NCBI RefSeq assembly: GCF_900603025.1
Contig: NZ_LR026975.1
Coordinates: 1,550,001-1,614,000, forward strand
DNA: 64,000 nucleotides
DNA from: Mycolicibacterium hassiacum DSM 44199
Lineage (GTDB): Bacteria > Actinomycetota > Actinomycetes > Mycobacteriales > Mycobacteriaceae
Direction of reading: 5' to 3'
Shown here: positions 19,135-27,996 of the stretch, in pieces
Numbering within the stretch: position 1 is the stretch's first letter
How the letters are laid out: every line of letters starts with the position of its first letter
The notes under the pieces: generated by a model
The model's database searches: none
Told to the model about the DNA's origin: nothing
What the model saw: only the letters and a program-made list of their open reading frames with translations
Program-made: the position numbers and the translations under genes

Positions 19135-20157
19135 GTGGCAAGCCAACCGCGTGCGGGCGCGCGTTACCACGGCGATCAGGCCGCCCGGCCGGGCATGCTG
19201 GACTTCGCCGTCAACGTCCGCGCCGACCGGCCGCCGGCCTGGCTGCTCGACCGGCTGTCCGCCCGGCTGGCGGACCTGGCCTGCTACCCGAGCCGCGGCG
19301 ACGAGGCCCGGGCCCGCAGCGCGGTCGCCGCCCGCCACGGCCGCCGCCTCGATGAGGTCGCGCTGCTGGCCGGGGCGGCCGAGGGGTTCGCGCTGCTGGC
19401 CCGGTTGCGCCCAAGGCTGGCCGCCCTCATCGCGCCGTCGTTCACCGAACCCGAGGCCACGCTCAGCGCCGCCGGCGTCCCGATCGAACACGTGGTGCTC
19501 GAACCGCCGTTCCGGCTCGCCGGTGCCGCGGTGCCCGACGAGGCCGACCTGGTGGTGGTCGGCAATCCCACCAACCCGACCGGGGTGCTGCACACCCGCG
19601 AGGAGATCTTGGCGCTGCGCCGCCCGGGCCGGGTGGTGGTGGTCGACGAGGCGTTCGCCGACGCCGTCCCCGGGGAACCGGAGTCACTGGCCGGCGAACC
19701 GCTGCCCGATGTCATCGTGCTGCGCAGCCTCACCAAGACCTGGGCGCTGGCCGGGCTGCGGGTCGGCTACGCGCTGGGTCCGGCCGGACTGCTCGACCGG
19801 TTGACCGCGACCCGCGCGCACTGGCCGCTGGGCACGTTGCAGCTGGAGGCCGTCGCCGCCTGCTGCGAGCCGGACGCGGTCGCCGAGGCGCAGGACGGGG
19901 CGCGTCGGCTGGTGCGCCAGCGTGCCGAGCTGGTCGATGCCTTGACTAGCATCGGTCTGCATGTCGTCGATGGAGCCGCCCCGTTTGTCCTGTTCCGCGT
20001 CCCGGATGCCGAGTTGATGCGAAAGCATCTTGACCGCAAGGGCATTGCGGTTCGTCGTTGCGACACCTTCGTTGGGCTCGAGGGTCACTACCTGCGCGCC
20101 GCAGTGCGCGCCGAGTGGCCGGTGCTGGTCAACGCGATCGCCGAGGTGATGCCGTGA
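19135..20157 (+). CDS. cobC: PLP-dependent aminotransferase-like protein CobC (Rv2231c type)
   Basis: A fold-type I aminotransferase related to histidinol-phosphate aminotransferase and to the threonine-phosphate decarboxylase that supplies the aminopropanol arm of cobalamin. The 340-residue product has [10 protein letters not shown], the strand [11 protein letters not shown] and the PLP lysine in [18 protein letters not shown]. The start (GTG 19135, [20 protein letters not shown]) agrees with the conserved region. The downstream Nif3 gene overlaps by 4 bp (GTGA), and cobalamin genes are nearby, so a role in cobalamin synthesis is likely, but an amino-acid aminotransferase activity is also possible. 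Confidence 0.88.
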   Translation: MASQPRAGARYHGDQAARPGMLDFAVNVRADRPPAWLLDRLSARLADLACYPSRGDEARARSAVAARHGRRLDEVALLAGAAEGFALLARLRPRLAALIAPSFTEPEATLSAAGVPIEHVVLEPPFRLAGAAVPDEADLVVVGNPTNPTGVLHTREEILALRRPGRVVVVDEAFADAVPGEPESLAGEPLPDVIVLRSLTKTWALAGLRVGYALGPAGLLDRLTATRAHWPLGTLQLEAVAACCEPDAVAEAQDGARRLVRQRAELVDALTSIGLHVVDGAAPFVLFRVPDAELMRKHLDRKGIAVRRCDTFVGLEGHYLRAAVRAEWPVLVNAIAEVMP

Positions 20158-21275
20158 GCGCACGACTGTCCGATGTCATCGACGTGCTAGAGGCGGCCTA
20201 CCCGCCGCAGTTGGCCCAGGACTGGGATTCGGTGGGGTTGGTGTGCGGTGATCCGGACGAGGTCGTCGAGTCGGTGACGGTCGCGGTCGACGCCACCGCC
20301 GACGTCGTCGACGACGTGCCCGACCGGGGTCTGCTGCTGGCGCACCACCCGTTGTTGCTGCGCGGGGTGGACACGGTGGCCGCCGACACCGCCAAGGGGG
20401 CGCTGATCCACCGGATGATCCGCGCCGGCAAGGCACTGTTCACCGCCCACACCAACGCCGACTCGGCCAACCCGGGGGTGTCCGATGCGCTGGCCGAGAC
20501 CCTGGGGCTGACGGTCGAGGAGGTGCTCTCGCCGATCCCGGCCGGGCCGCGGCTGGACAAATGGGTGGTGTTCGTGCCGGCGGAGAACGCCGACGCGGTC
20601 CGCGAAGCGATGTTCGGCGCGGGTGCCGGACGCATCGGCGACTACTCGCACTGCAGCTGGAGCACCTCCGGCACCGGCCAGTTCCTGCCGCACGACGGGG
20701 CTAACCCGGCGATCGGCACGGTGGGCACGGTCGAGCGGGTCGCCGAGGACCGGGTCGAGGCGATCGCGCCGGCCCGGGCGCGTGCCGACATCCTGGCCGC
20801 GATGCGCGCCGCGCACCCGTACGAGGAACCGGCTTTCGACATCTTCGAGCTGGCGCCGATCCCCGCGAACGTGGGGCTGGGTCGGATCGCGTCGCTGCCC
20901 GAACCGGAGCCGCTGGCGCACTTCGTCGGCCGGGTGCACGATGCGCTGCCGGCCACCTCGTGGGGGATTCGCGCCGCCGGGGATCCGGATGCGCCGGTGT
21001 CGCGGGTCGCGGTGTGCGGGGGAGCGGGCGACTCCCTGCTGAGCACCGTCGCCGCGGCCGGCGTCCAGGCCTATCTGACCGCGGATCTGCGCCATCACCC
21101 CGCCGATGAGCACCGGCGCGCGTCCGACGTCGCGCTCATCGATGTGGCGCACTGGGCCAGCGAGTTCCCCTGGTGTGTCCAGGCCGCCGAGCTGCTGCGC
21201 AAGCATTTCGGCGACGCCCTGCCGGTGCGGGTGTCGGCGATCCGCACCGACCCGTGGAATGTCGAGAGAACGTGA
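20154..21275 (+). CDS. Nif3-like dinuclear metal centre hexameric protein
   Basis: The 373-residue protein belongs to the Nif3/DUF34 family, sometimes annotated as GTP cyclohydrolase 1 type 2. Metal ligands are visible in [14 protein letters not shown] and [19 protein letters not shown] near the N-terminus and in [13 protein letters not shown] near the C-terminus. The inserted middle domain ([20 protein letters not shown]) is typical of the long, hexameric forms. The reaction is not established. GTG 20154 overlaps the cobC stop. The following zinc-ribbon gene begins 1 bp after its stop, a pairing widespread in actinobacteria. Confidence 0.9.
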   Translation: MSARLSDVIDVLEAAYPPQLAQDWDSVGLVCGDPDEVVESVTVAVDATADVVDDVPDRGLLLAHHPLLLRGVDTVAADTAKGALIHRMIRAGKALFTAHTNADSANPGVSDALAETLGLTVEEVLSPIPAGPRLDKWVVFVPAENADAVREAMFGAGAGRIGDYSHCSWSTSGTGQFLPHDGANPAIGTVGTVERVAEDRVEAIAPARARADILAAMRAAHPYEEPAFDIFELAPIPANVGLGRIASLPEPEPLAHFVGRVHDALPATSWGIRAAGDPDAPVSRVAVCGGAGDSLLSTVAAAGVQAYLTADLRHHPADEHRRASDVALIDVAHWASEFPWCVQAAELLRKHFGDALPVRVSAIRTDPWNVERT

Positions 21276-21276
21276 C

Positions 21277-22014
21277 ATGAAAGCTGACGTAGACCAACAA
21301 CGTTCACTGCTGGAAGTGGCTCGGCTCGACGCCGAGCTGGCCCGCATCGACCACCGGTCGAAGAACCTGCCCGAACAGCAGCGGCTCGACGAGGTGCAGG
21401 CCGAGCATCGGGCGGCCGGTGACCGGCTGGGTGCGCTGCAGATCGAACTGGCCGATCTCGACGGGCAGGTCGCCAAGCTGGAGAACGAGATCGACAGCGT
21501 GCGCAAACGCGAGGACCGCGACCGCGCACTGCTGACCTCCGGGTCGGTGGACGCCAAGCAGCTCACCGAGTTGCAGCACGAGATCGAGACCCTCGAACGC
21601 CGCCGGGCCAGCCTGGAGGACTCGCTGCTGGAGGTGATGCAGCGGCGCGAGGATCTGCAGCGCGAGCAGGCGCAGCAGCAGCAGCGGGTCGACGAACTGC
21701 AGCAGGACCTCGATAGGGCGCAGCAGGCCTGCGCCGATGCCCGCGCCGACCTCGACAAGCAGCGCGACCAGGCCCACGCGCGGCGGGCGGAGCTGACGGC
21801 GAGCCTGAGCAAGGAGCTGCTGGACCTCTACGAACGCCAGCGCAGCCGTAACGGGTTCGGCGCCGGCGAACTGCTCGGCGGGCGGTGCGGCGCCTGCCGC
21901 ATCGAGATCGACCGGGGCGAGCTGGCCAGGATCCGGGCCGCCGCCGACGACGAGGTGACGCGTTGCCCGGAGTGCGGGGCGATCCTGTTGCGGGTCAAAG
22001 GGTCTCGCGCGTGA
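21277..22014 (+). CDS. Coiled-coil protein with C-terminal C4 zinc ribbon
   Basis: A 245-residue cytosolic protein. Residues about 5-190 form a long antiparallel coiled coil rich in Glu, Gln, Arg and Leu (for example EREQAQQQQRVDELQQDLDR in the second half). The C-terminus has a zinc ribbon with two CxxC pairs, GGRCGACRIEI and TRCPECGAIL. This architecture matches the CT398/HP0958-type nucleic-acid-binding family. Its role in mycobacteria is not known to me. It is placed between the Nif3-like gene and rnhC; the start of rnhC overlaps its stop, so all are cotranscribed from the cobC promoter. Confidence 0.87.
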   Translation: MKADVDQQRSLLEVARLDAELARIDHRSKNLPEQQRLDEVQAEHRAAGDRLGALQIELADLDGQVAKLENEIDSVRKREDRDRALLTSGSVDAKQLTELQHEIETLERRRASLEDSLLEVMQRREDLQREQAQQQQRVDELQQDLDRAQQACADARADLDKQRDQAHARRAELTASLSKELLDLYERQRSRNGFGAGELLGGRCGACRIEIDRGELARIRAAADDEVTRCPECGAILLRVKGSRA

Positions 22015-23168
22015 AGGTCATCGTCGAGGCGGACGGGGGTTCGCGCGGGAATCCGGGCCCGGCGGGGTACGGGGCGGTGGTGTGGTCGGCCGACCGCGGC
22101 ACGGTGCTGGCCGAGCGCAAGGAGGCGATCGGGCGGGCCACCAACAATGTCGCCGAGTACCGCGGGCTGATCGCCGGCCTGCAGGAGGCGCTCGACCTCG
22201 GTGCCACCGAGGTCGAGGTGTTCATGGACTCGAAACTGGTGGTCGAGCAGATGTCGGGCCGCTGGAAGGTCAAACACCCCGATATCGCGCAACTGCATCG
22301 GCAGGCCACGGCGCTGACCCGCCGCTTCGACAAGGTCGGCTTCACCTGGATCGCCCGGGACCGCAACAGCCACGCCGACCGGCTGGCCAACGAGGCGATG
22401 GACGCCGCCGCTGCCGAGCTCGCCGGCGACCGCGGTTCCGGCTCCGGTGAGGGCCCGGCCGAGGCGTCATCCGACCCGGACCCCGACCCGTCCGGGGAGG
22501 TGGCGAAATCCGCTGCGCCGCAACCGGCGCCGGTGCGCTGGAGTGGTGCGCGCGGTGCGCCGACGCGGTTTCTGCTGCTGCGACACGGGCAGACCGAGCT
22601 GTCGATCGAACGCCGCTACTCGGGGCGCGGCAACCCGGCGCTGACCCCGCTGGGCCGCCGGCAGGCCGAACTGGCGGCCCGCTACATCGCGGCCAAGGGC
22701 GGAATCTCGGCGGTGATCAGCTCACCGCTGCAGCGCGCCTACGACACCGCGGCCACCGCCGCCAAGGCGCTGGGGCTCGACGTCGGTGTCGACGAGGACC
22801 TCATCGAGACCGACTTCGGCGCCTGGGAGGGCCTGACGTTCAGCGAGGCCGCCGAACGCGATCCCGAGCTGCACCGGCGGTGGCTGCGCGACACCAGCGT
22901 CGCCCCGCCCGGCGGGGAGAGTTTCGACGAGGCGGCACGCCGGGTCGCCCGGGCGCGCGAGCGGCTGGTGGCCGAGTACCAGGGGCAGACGGTGCTGGTG
23001 GTGTCGCACGTGACGCCGATCAAGTCGCTGCTGCGCACCGCGTTGGATGCCGACGCCTCGATCCTGTTCCGGATCCATCTCGATCTCGCGTCGCTGTCGA
23101 TCGCCGAGTTCTACCCCGACGGGCCGGCGGCGGTGCGGCTGGTCAACCAGACCGCCTATCTGGAGTAG
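22011..23168 (+). CDS. rnhC: Bifunctional RNase H / alpha-ribazole phosphatase (RnhC)
   Basis: A natural fusion of two enzymes. Residues 1-130 are a type I RNase H with acidic residues in VEADGGSRGNPGPAGYG, NNVAEYRGLIAGL and VFMDSKLVVEQM, which removes RNA from RNA-DNA hybrids. An acidic linker follows (about residues 145-180, SDPDPDPSGE). Residues about 183-385 form a histidine phosphatase of the CobC type with LLLRHGQTELS and VVSHVTPIKS, which removes phosphate from alpha-ribazole phosphate in cobalamin synthesis. The same fusion occurs in M. tuberculosis Rv2228c and in M. smegmatis. GTG 22011 overlaps the preceding stop. Confidence 0.95.
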   Translation: MKVIVEADGGSRGNPGPAGYGAVVWSADRGTVLAERKEAIGRATNNVAEYRGLIAGLQEALDLGATEVEVFMDSKLVVEQMSGRWKVKHPDIAQLHRQATALTRRFDKVGFTWIARDRNSHADRLANEAMDAAAAELAGDRGSGSGEGPAEASSDPDPDPSGEVAKSAAPQPAPVRWSGARGAPTRFLLLRHGQTELSIERRYSGRGNPALTPLGRRQAELAARYIAAKGGISAVISSPLQRAYDTAATAAKALGLDVGVDEDLIETDFGAWEGLTFSEAAERDPELHRRWLRDTSVAPPGGESFDEAARRVARARERLVAEYQGQTVLVVSHVTPIKSLLRTALDADASILFRIHLDLASLSIAEFYPDGPAAVRLVNQTAYLE

Positions 23169-23200
23169 CGACCCACTCGCGGAATGCGAACGCGAGGCGC

Positions 23201-23206
23201 TACGTT
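23201..23206 (+). promoter_or_regulatory. -10 element of the RNase P RNA gene
   Basis: TACGTT lies 7 nt before base 23214, where the paired 5' end of the RNase P RNA begins. Confidence 0.5.
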
Positions 23207-23213
23207 GGTAGCT

Positions 23214-23619
<406 letters not shown>

Positions 23620-23796
23620 TCACTGTGTCTACCTGCGGTTGACTCGACTGACCGCTCTTTCGTCCGCAGCAGGATTGAGGCGGGACTGAGCGGCAACGGC
23701 CGTCTGCTAGTCCCAGGCGATCCGGGGCCGTCCAGGGTCGGTCCGCATCGCTTCCTGCCCGTATTCAGGGCATGTCCGGCGCTCTCAATCGGGGAC

Positions 23797-23940
23797 TCAT
23801 CGACCCGCACTGTCGACACGGGTATGGCGGGGACAGAGGACAGCGGGGACCACGATGCCGCTCATGTCCGAATCTATGTCGCTGGGGTGGGACGTCAAGA
23901 TGTGACCGCACGAACAACACTTGTAACCGGCCCTGTACCC
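23797..23940 (-). pseudogene. Possible small Cys/His-rich ORF interrupted by IS21
   Basis: On the minus strand an open frame reads GYRAGYKCCSCGHILTSHPS, continues to VVPAVLCPRHTRVDSAGR and stops at 23797. Removing the IS21 element and one copy of the TACCC duplication joins it to a GTG at 26592-26594, giving 48 codons with an in-frame stop two codons before. CxxCGH and CPRH could form a zinc site. A GGGGGGTGAG tract lies before the GTG. So the element appears inserted after codon 2. I know no homologue, and another frame is also open. Apart from this ORF, the gap 23620-23940 shows no other support for a gene. Confidence 0.35.
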
Positions 23941-24100
23941 TGTCGTCTGCCATGAGCTTGGGACCAGTGTGACCTGATTTTTGCCAGGAGGATGGGACCA
24001 CCTGGATTGCCAGTTATGGGACCACCGGCGCGTCGCGTCGGTGGTCTCTTCGTTTGTTCGTTCGATCGTCGTGACAGCTCTAGTCACGGAGGCAGCGGGC

Positions 24101-25723
24101 ATGGCTTTTCGGGAGGTCAATGTGAACGAGATCAGGGAAGTACTGCGGTTGTGGCTGGGGGTGGCCGGGTTACCGGCGCCAGGCCTGCGCACGATCGCCG
24201 CGCATTGCGGCCTGGACCGCAAAACGGTGCGCCGCTATGTGCAGGCCGCGCATGCTGCCGGTCTGCGCCGAGACGACGACGCCAGCGTGATCGATGACGG
24301 GTTGATCGGGGCGGTCGCCGAGGCGGTGCGCCCGGTGCGCCCGCATGGTCATGGTGCGGCGTGGGAACAGTTGTTGGCGTTCGAGGGACAGATCAGGGCG
24401 TGGGTGGCCGGCGACGGTGAACAGCGGCCGTTGACGATCACCAAGATCCACACGTTGCTGGCCCGGCAGGGGTGTGTGGTGCCGTATCGAACGTTGCACC
24501 GATTCGCCAGTGAGCGTTGTGGTTTCGGCCGCAAGGGCACCACGGTACGGGTTGCTGATGGTGATCCCGGCGTGGAGTGCCAGATCGATTTCGGCTACCT
24601 GGGAATGCTCACCGACGCCACGGACGGTCGGCGCCGCAAGGTGCATGCGTTGATCTTCACCGCCGTCTACTCCCGGCACATGTTCGTCTGGCTGACGTAC
24701 TCGCAGACCCTGGCGGCGGTGATCGCCGGATGTCAGGCGGCGTGGGCGTTCTTCGGTGGGGTGTTCGCAGTGCTGATCCCCGACAATTTGAAACCGGTGA
24801 TCGCTTCTGCTGATGCGCTCAACCCGCAGTTCACCCGTGGGTGGCTGGACTACGCCGGTCATGGCGGATTCCTCACCGACCCGGCCAGGGTGCGGTCCCC
24901 GAAGGATAAGCCGCGGGTGGAACGCGTGGTGCAGTATGTGCGCCGAAACTTCTGGGACGGTGAAACATTCAGCAGTCTCGACGAAGCTCAGCACGTCGCG
25001 ACCGTGTGGTGTGAGCGCACCGCCGGGACCCGCATCCACGGCACCACCTGCGCGCGTCCGCTGGAGGTGTTCACCGCCGAAGAACAGCCGCTACTGCTGG
25101 CGATGCCGGGGGTCTATGACGTGCCGGTGTTCAAAGCGGTCAAGGTGCACCGTGATTTCCACGCCGAGGTCGCCAAAGCGCTGTACTCGCTGCCCGAGTG
25201 TTGGATCGGCACCACGTTGGACGTGCGTGCCGATGGGGAGTTGGTGAAGTTCTATCACCGCGGCACGCTGGTGAAAGTCCATCCCCGCCAGCCGGCCGGG
25301 GGCCGCAGCACCGACCGTGGGGATCTGCCCGAACACAAGGCCGGCTACGCGTTGCGCGACCTGGCAGCGTTGATCGCGGCGTGCGCGGCGCACGGGCCCA
25401 ATATCGGGATCTATGCCGAACGCATCCTCGATGACCCGCTGCCCTGGACCCGGATGCGCACCGTCTACCGCCTGCTGGGCCTGGTGCGCCGCTACGGCGC
25501 ACAGCGCGTCGAGGCGGCCTGCTCACTGTCACTGGACCTCGATGTGGTCTCGGTCACCAAGATCGCCTCCATGCTGGAACGCGCCACCGAAACCTGCGCA
25601 CCGGCACTACCGCGGGCAGTCGGACAGGAAGCCACCCGGTTCTCCCGTGACCCATCCGAATTCAGCTCCACCCCAACACCATTGACCGTGATATCCCACT
25701 CCGAGTCCGAGGAGACCCGCTGA
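24101..25723 (+). CDS. istA: IS21 transposase IstA
   Basis: The 540-residue protein begins MAFREVNVNEIREVLRLWLG. An N-terminal helix-turn-helix (RTIAAHCGLDRKTVRRYVQA) binds the element ends. The DDE integrase core follows, with Asp in ECQIDFGYLGML, Asp in FAVLIPDNLKPVI and Glu in KDKPRVERVVQYVR. A C-terminal Mu-type beta-barrel region and a basic tail come next. ATG 24101 has a GGAGG site nearby and fits the domain start; the frame is open further upstream, but only through the terminal repeats. istB starts 1 bp after the stop. Confidence 0.93.
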   Translation: MAFREVNVNEIREVLRLWLGVAGLPAPGLRTIAAHCGLDRKTVRRYVQAAHAAGLRRDDDASVIDDGLIGAVAEAVRPVRPHGHGAAWEQLLAFEGQIRAWVAGDGEQRPLTITKIHTLLARQGCVVPYRTLHRFASERCGFGRKGTTVRVADGDPGVECQIDFGYLGMLTDATDGRRRKVHALIFTAVYSRHMFVWLTYSQTLAAVIAGCQAAWAFFGGVFAVLIPDNLKPVIASADALNPQFTRGWLDYAGHGGFLTDPARVRSPKDKPRVERVVQYVRRNFWDGETFSSLDEAQHVATVWCERTAGTRIHGTTCARPLEVFTAEEQPLLLAMPGVYDVPVFKAVKVHRDFHAEVAKALYSLPECWIGTTLDVRADGELVKFYHRGTLVKVHPRQPAGGRSTDRGDLPEHKAGYALRDLAALIAACAAHGPNIGIYAERILDDPLPWTRMRTVYRLLGLVRRYGAQRVEAACSLSLDLDVVSVTKIASMLERATETCAPALPRAVGQEATRFSRDPSEFSSTPTPLTVISHSESEETR

Positions 25724-25724
25724 C

Positions 25725-26525
25725 ATGACCACCTCCACCAACCGCAAGCCCGCTGAGCCGGTCGGCGCTGACCTGCTGCGACTGCTCAAAACCCTTAAAC
25801 TCGGCGCCTTGGCCGACACCCTGCCCGAACGCGCCGCACTGGCCCGCCAACACAAACTCAGCCACATCGGGTTCCTCGAAACACTGCTGGCCGACGAGGT
25901 GTCACGACGCGAATCCCGGTCCGCGGCACTGAGGGCGGTCAAAGCTGGGCTCGACCCGACAATGCGTTTCGACAGCTGGAATGCGCTCGACGACCTACGC
26001 TATGACCGCACCCTGCTCGGCGATCTGACCTCGCTACGGTTCCTCGACGCCGGGCAATCGGCGATCATCCTCGGACCCGTCGGCGTCGGCAAAACACATC
26101 TGGCAACAGCACTGGGGCACATGGCCATTCGCCGACGCCATAGTGTCATGTTCGGTCGCGCCGATAAACTGTTCACTCGGCTACGCGCCGCCCGCCTCGA
26201 CAACACCGTCGACGCCGAGATCCGCCGACTGGCCGCCGTCGACGTCCTCATCATCGACGACTTCGCGCTACGGCCCCTCGACGCCACCGAGACCAGCGAC
26301 TTCTACGAAATTGTGGTGGAACGCCACCGGACCAAGACAACCATCGCAACCTCCAACCGCGAGCCGGCCGAATGGCTGACCATGACCGCCGACACCCTGC
26401 TGGCCCAATCAGCCATCGACCGACTGACCTCCACCGCCCACACCCTGGTCATCGAAGGACCGTCCTACCGCCAACGCACCCGCGACCAACTTGACCCAGG
26501 CCACCCCGACCAGCATCCTCAATAA
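25725..26525 (+). CDS. istB: IS21 helper ATPase IstB
   Basis: The 266-residue AAA+ ATPase works with IstA to choose and bend target DNA. Walker A is GPVGVGKTHLA (about residues 117-127) and Walker B is VDVLIIDDFAL. A sensor/arginine region TTIATSNREPAEW and the typical helical N-terminus (LKTLKLGALADTLPERAALA) are present. The gene is full length, ending in TAA 61 bp before the right tip. Confidence 0.93.
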   Translation: MTTSTNRKPAEPVGADLLRLLKTLKLGALADTLPERAALARQHKLSHIGFLETLLADEVSRRESRSAALRAVKAGLDPTMRFDSWNALDDLRYDRTLLGDLTSLRFLDAGQSAIILGPVGVGKTHLATALGHMAIRRRHSVMFGRADKLFTRLRAARLDNTVDAEIRRLAAVDVLIIDDFALRPLDATETSDFYEIVVERHRTKTTIATSNREPAEWLTMTADTLLAQSAIDRLTSTAHTLVIEGPSYRQRTRDQLDPGHPDQHPQ

Positions 26526-26714
26526 CGCGCCACGGTGGTCCCATCCTCGTGGCAATCAGGTGGTCCCATCCCCCTGGCAAGCGACATACCCCACGTCTCA
26601 CCCCCCAAATTGCCCTGTGCGTCCGCGTGTGCGGGTGGGCACAGCCCGCTTCCTTACAAGTCAGTTCCGGGCCTGCGCTTTCGGGTCTGCTGCACGAACA
26701 GGTGACAGTTTCGG

Positions 26715-27575
26715 TCACGCGGCCTGACTGGCCGGTGTGGTCATGATGGCTTCGAACTCGATGGGGGTCAACCGGTCGAGGCCGGCCTGGCGCCGGCGGC
26801 GATGGTAGGTCCGTTCGATCCAGATGACGATCGCGATCCGCAGCTCTTCTCGGGTGCGCCAACGGCGGCGGTCCAAGACGTTCTTCTGCAGCAGGCTGAA
26901 GAAGCTCTCCATGGCTGCGTTGTCGCCGGCCGCGCCGACGCGCCCCATGGAGCCGACCATGTCGTGATGGTGCAGCGCGTGTACGAATCTCCTTGACCTG
27001 AACTGAGATCCACGATCCGAATGCAGAATGCACCCGGCGACATCTCCGCGTCGGGCTACCGCGCTGTGCAGTGCACGGGTGGCCAGTCGGGACTTCATCC
27101 GGGAGTCGATGCTGTAGCCGACGATGCGGTTGGAGAACACGTCTTTGATGGCGCAGAGGTAGAGCTTGCCCTCGCCGGTGCGGTGTTCGGTAATATCGGC
27201 CAGCCACAGCTGATTCGGCGCCTCAGCGGTGAAGTCACGTTCGACGAGATCGTCGTGGACTGGTGGGCCGGGCTTGCCGTTCTTGCCGCGTTTGCGCTTG
27301 CCGAACACGCTCCACAGGCGATTGTGCGAGCAGATGCGCCACGCGGTGCGCTCGGCCATCGGTTCGCCGGCGTCGCGGGCCTCTTCGGCCAGGTAGCGGT
27401 ACCCGAACTCGGGGTCCTCGTGGTGAGCGTCGAACAGGGCGTTGGCGCGGTAGGCCTCAACGAGGTCGGCGTCGGTGACTGGGGCGGCCAGCCAGCGGTA
27501 ATACGGTTGGCGGGCGAGCTTGAGTACCCGGCACGTCACCGCGACGGGGATCCCGTCGGCGGCGAGCTCTTTCAC
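26715..27575 (-). CDS. IS3 transposase OrfB (DDE catalytic domain)
   Basis: The 286-residue frame holds the rve integrase core: Asp in NQLWLADITEHRT, Asp in CILHSDRGSQF and Glu in DNAAMESFFSLLQ, with 35 residues between the last two as usual. The N-terminal HTH_21 region is GYRYLAEEARDAGEP. GTG 27575 overlaps the orfA stop. Reading one frame back before this GTG gives RLYPLVKELAADG, the usual OrfB N-terminus, so a fused OrfAB made by -1 frameshifting at the GGAAAAGG tract is likely. Confidence 0.92.
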   Translation of the reverse strand: MKELAADGIPVAVTCRVLKLARQPYYRWLAAPVTDADLVEAYRANALFDAHHEDPEFGYRYLAEEARDAGEPMAERTAWRICSHNRLWSVFGKRKRGKNGKPGPPVHDDLVERDFTAEAPNQLWLADITEHRTGEGKLYLCAIKDVFSNRIVGYSIDSRMKSRLATRALHSAVARRGDVAGCILHSDRGSQFRSRRFVHALHHHDMVGSMGRVGAAGDNAAMESFFSLLQKNVLDRRRWRTREELRIAIVIWIERTYHRRRRQAGLDRLTPIEFEAIMTTPASQAA

Positions 27576-27880
27576 GAGCGGGTAGAGCCTTTTCCCGGCA
27601 GGTTGGCCTGTGACAGATACGCCGCGGCCCGGCGCAGCACCTCGTTCTCCAGCTCGAGCAGCTTGATCCGACGCCGGGCCTCACGCAGCTCACCGGACTC
27701 GCTGGTGGTTCTACCGGGCTTGGTGCCCTCGTCGATGTCGGCCTGGCGAAGCCATTTGTGCAGCGTCATCGGGTGCACACCGAAATCGGTGGCGATCTGC
27801 TCGATCGTCACACCGTCTTCGCGGTTGCGGGCCACGCGCACGACGTCGTCGCGGAACTCACGGGGATAGGGCCTTGCCAT
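27572..27880 (-). CDS. IS3 transposase OrfA (DNA-binding subunit)
   Basis: The 102-residue protein begins MARPYPREFRDDVVRVARNR. It has the helix-turn-helix of transposase_8 (IEQIATDFGVHPMTLHKWLR) and a C-terminal leucine-zipper-like helix (REARRRIKLLELENEVLRRA). ATG 27880 is the family start. Its end contains the probable slippery site (CCGGGAAAAGGC on the coding strand), about 15 bases before the stop, which allows a fused OrfAB. Confidence 0.92.
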   Translation of the reverse strand: MARPYPREFRDDVVRVARNREDGVTIEQIATDFGVHPMTLHKWLRQADIDEGTKPGRTTSESGELREARRRIKLLELENEVLRRAAAYLSQANLPGKGSTRS

Positions 27881-27996
27881 GGGGACATCCTTCCAGCCTG
27901 CCCACGCTGGACAAGCCAACTCAGATGTCACCTGTTCGTGCAGCAGACCCGATTGGTCGTTTGCTGGATGGAAGATGACGTTCGTCAGCTCGGAGA

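Larger units (their letters stand above)
23941..26586 (+). mobile_element. Complete IS21-family insertion sequence
   Basis: The element is 2,646 bp, ends in 5'-TG...CA-3', and is flanked by a 5-bp direct repeat TACCC (23936-23940 and 26587-26591). The left tip TGTCGTCTGCCA matches the complement of the right tip TGTCGCTTGCCA. Behind the tips are the repeated transposase sites typical of IS21: left near 23949, 23982 and 24008, right near 26532 and 26562, each with TTGCCA and ATGGGACCACC or a variant. It carries istA and istB. Both genes are intact and the duplication is perfect, so the insertion looks recent. Confidence 0.92.
26681..27952 (-). mobile_element. IS3-family insertion sequence
   Basis: A 1,272-bp element bounded by 27-bp perfect terminal inverted repeats at 26681-26707 (TCGGGTCTGCTGCACG...) and 27926-27952. 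It carries the two overlapping IS3-type frames on the minus strand. No 3- or 4-bp target duplication is visible at the ends as drawn (flanks ...CGCTT and TTGGTC...), so the exact tips may differ by a few bases or a flank was lost. The ends do not show the usual TG...CA. It lies 90 bp from the IS21 copy and 44 bp from the CYTH-CHAD stop. Confidence 0.85.

Noticed and set aside
16133..20157. Cobalamin riboswitches before cobD or cobC
   Set aside because: The upstream gaps are 35 bp or less, and no B12-box or long leader is present.
23620..23940. Plus-strand ORF 23772-23972 as a gene
   Set aside because: It runs into the IS21 end, has no ribosome site and no family pattern; the minus-strand Cys/His frame is better supported.
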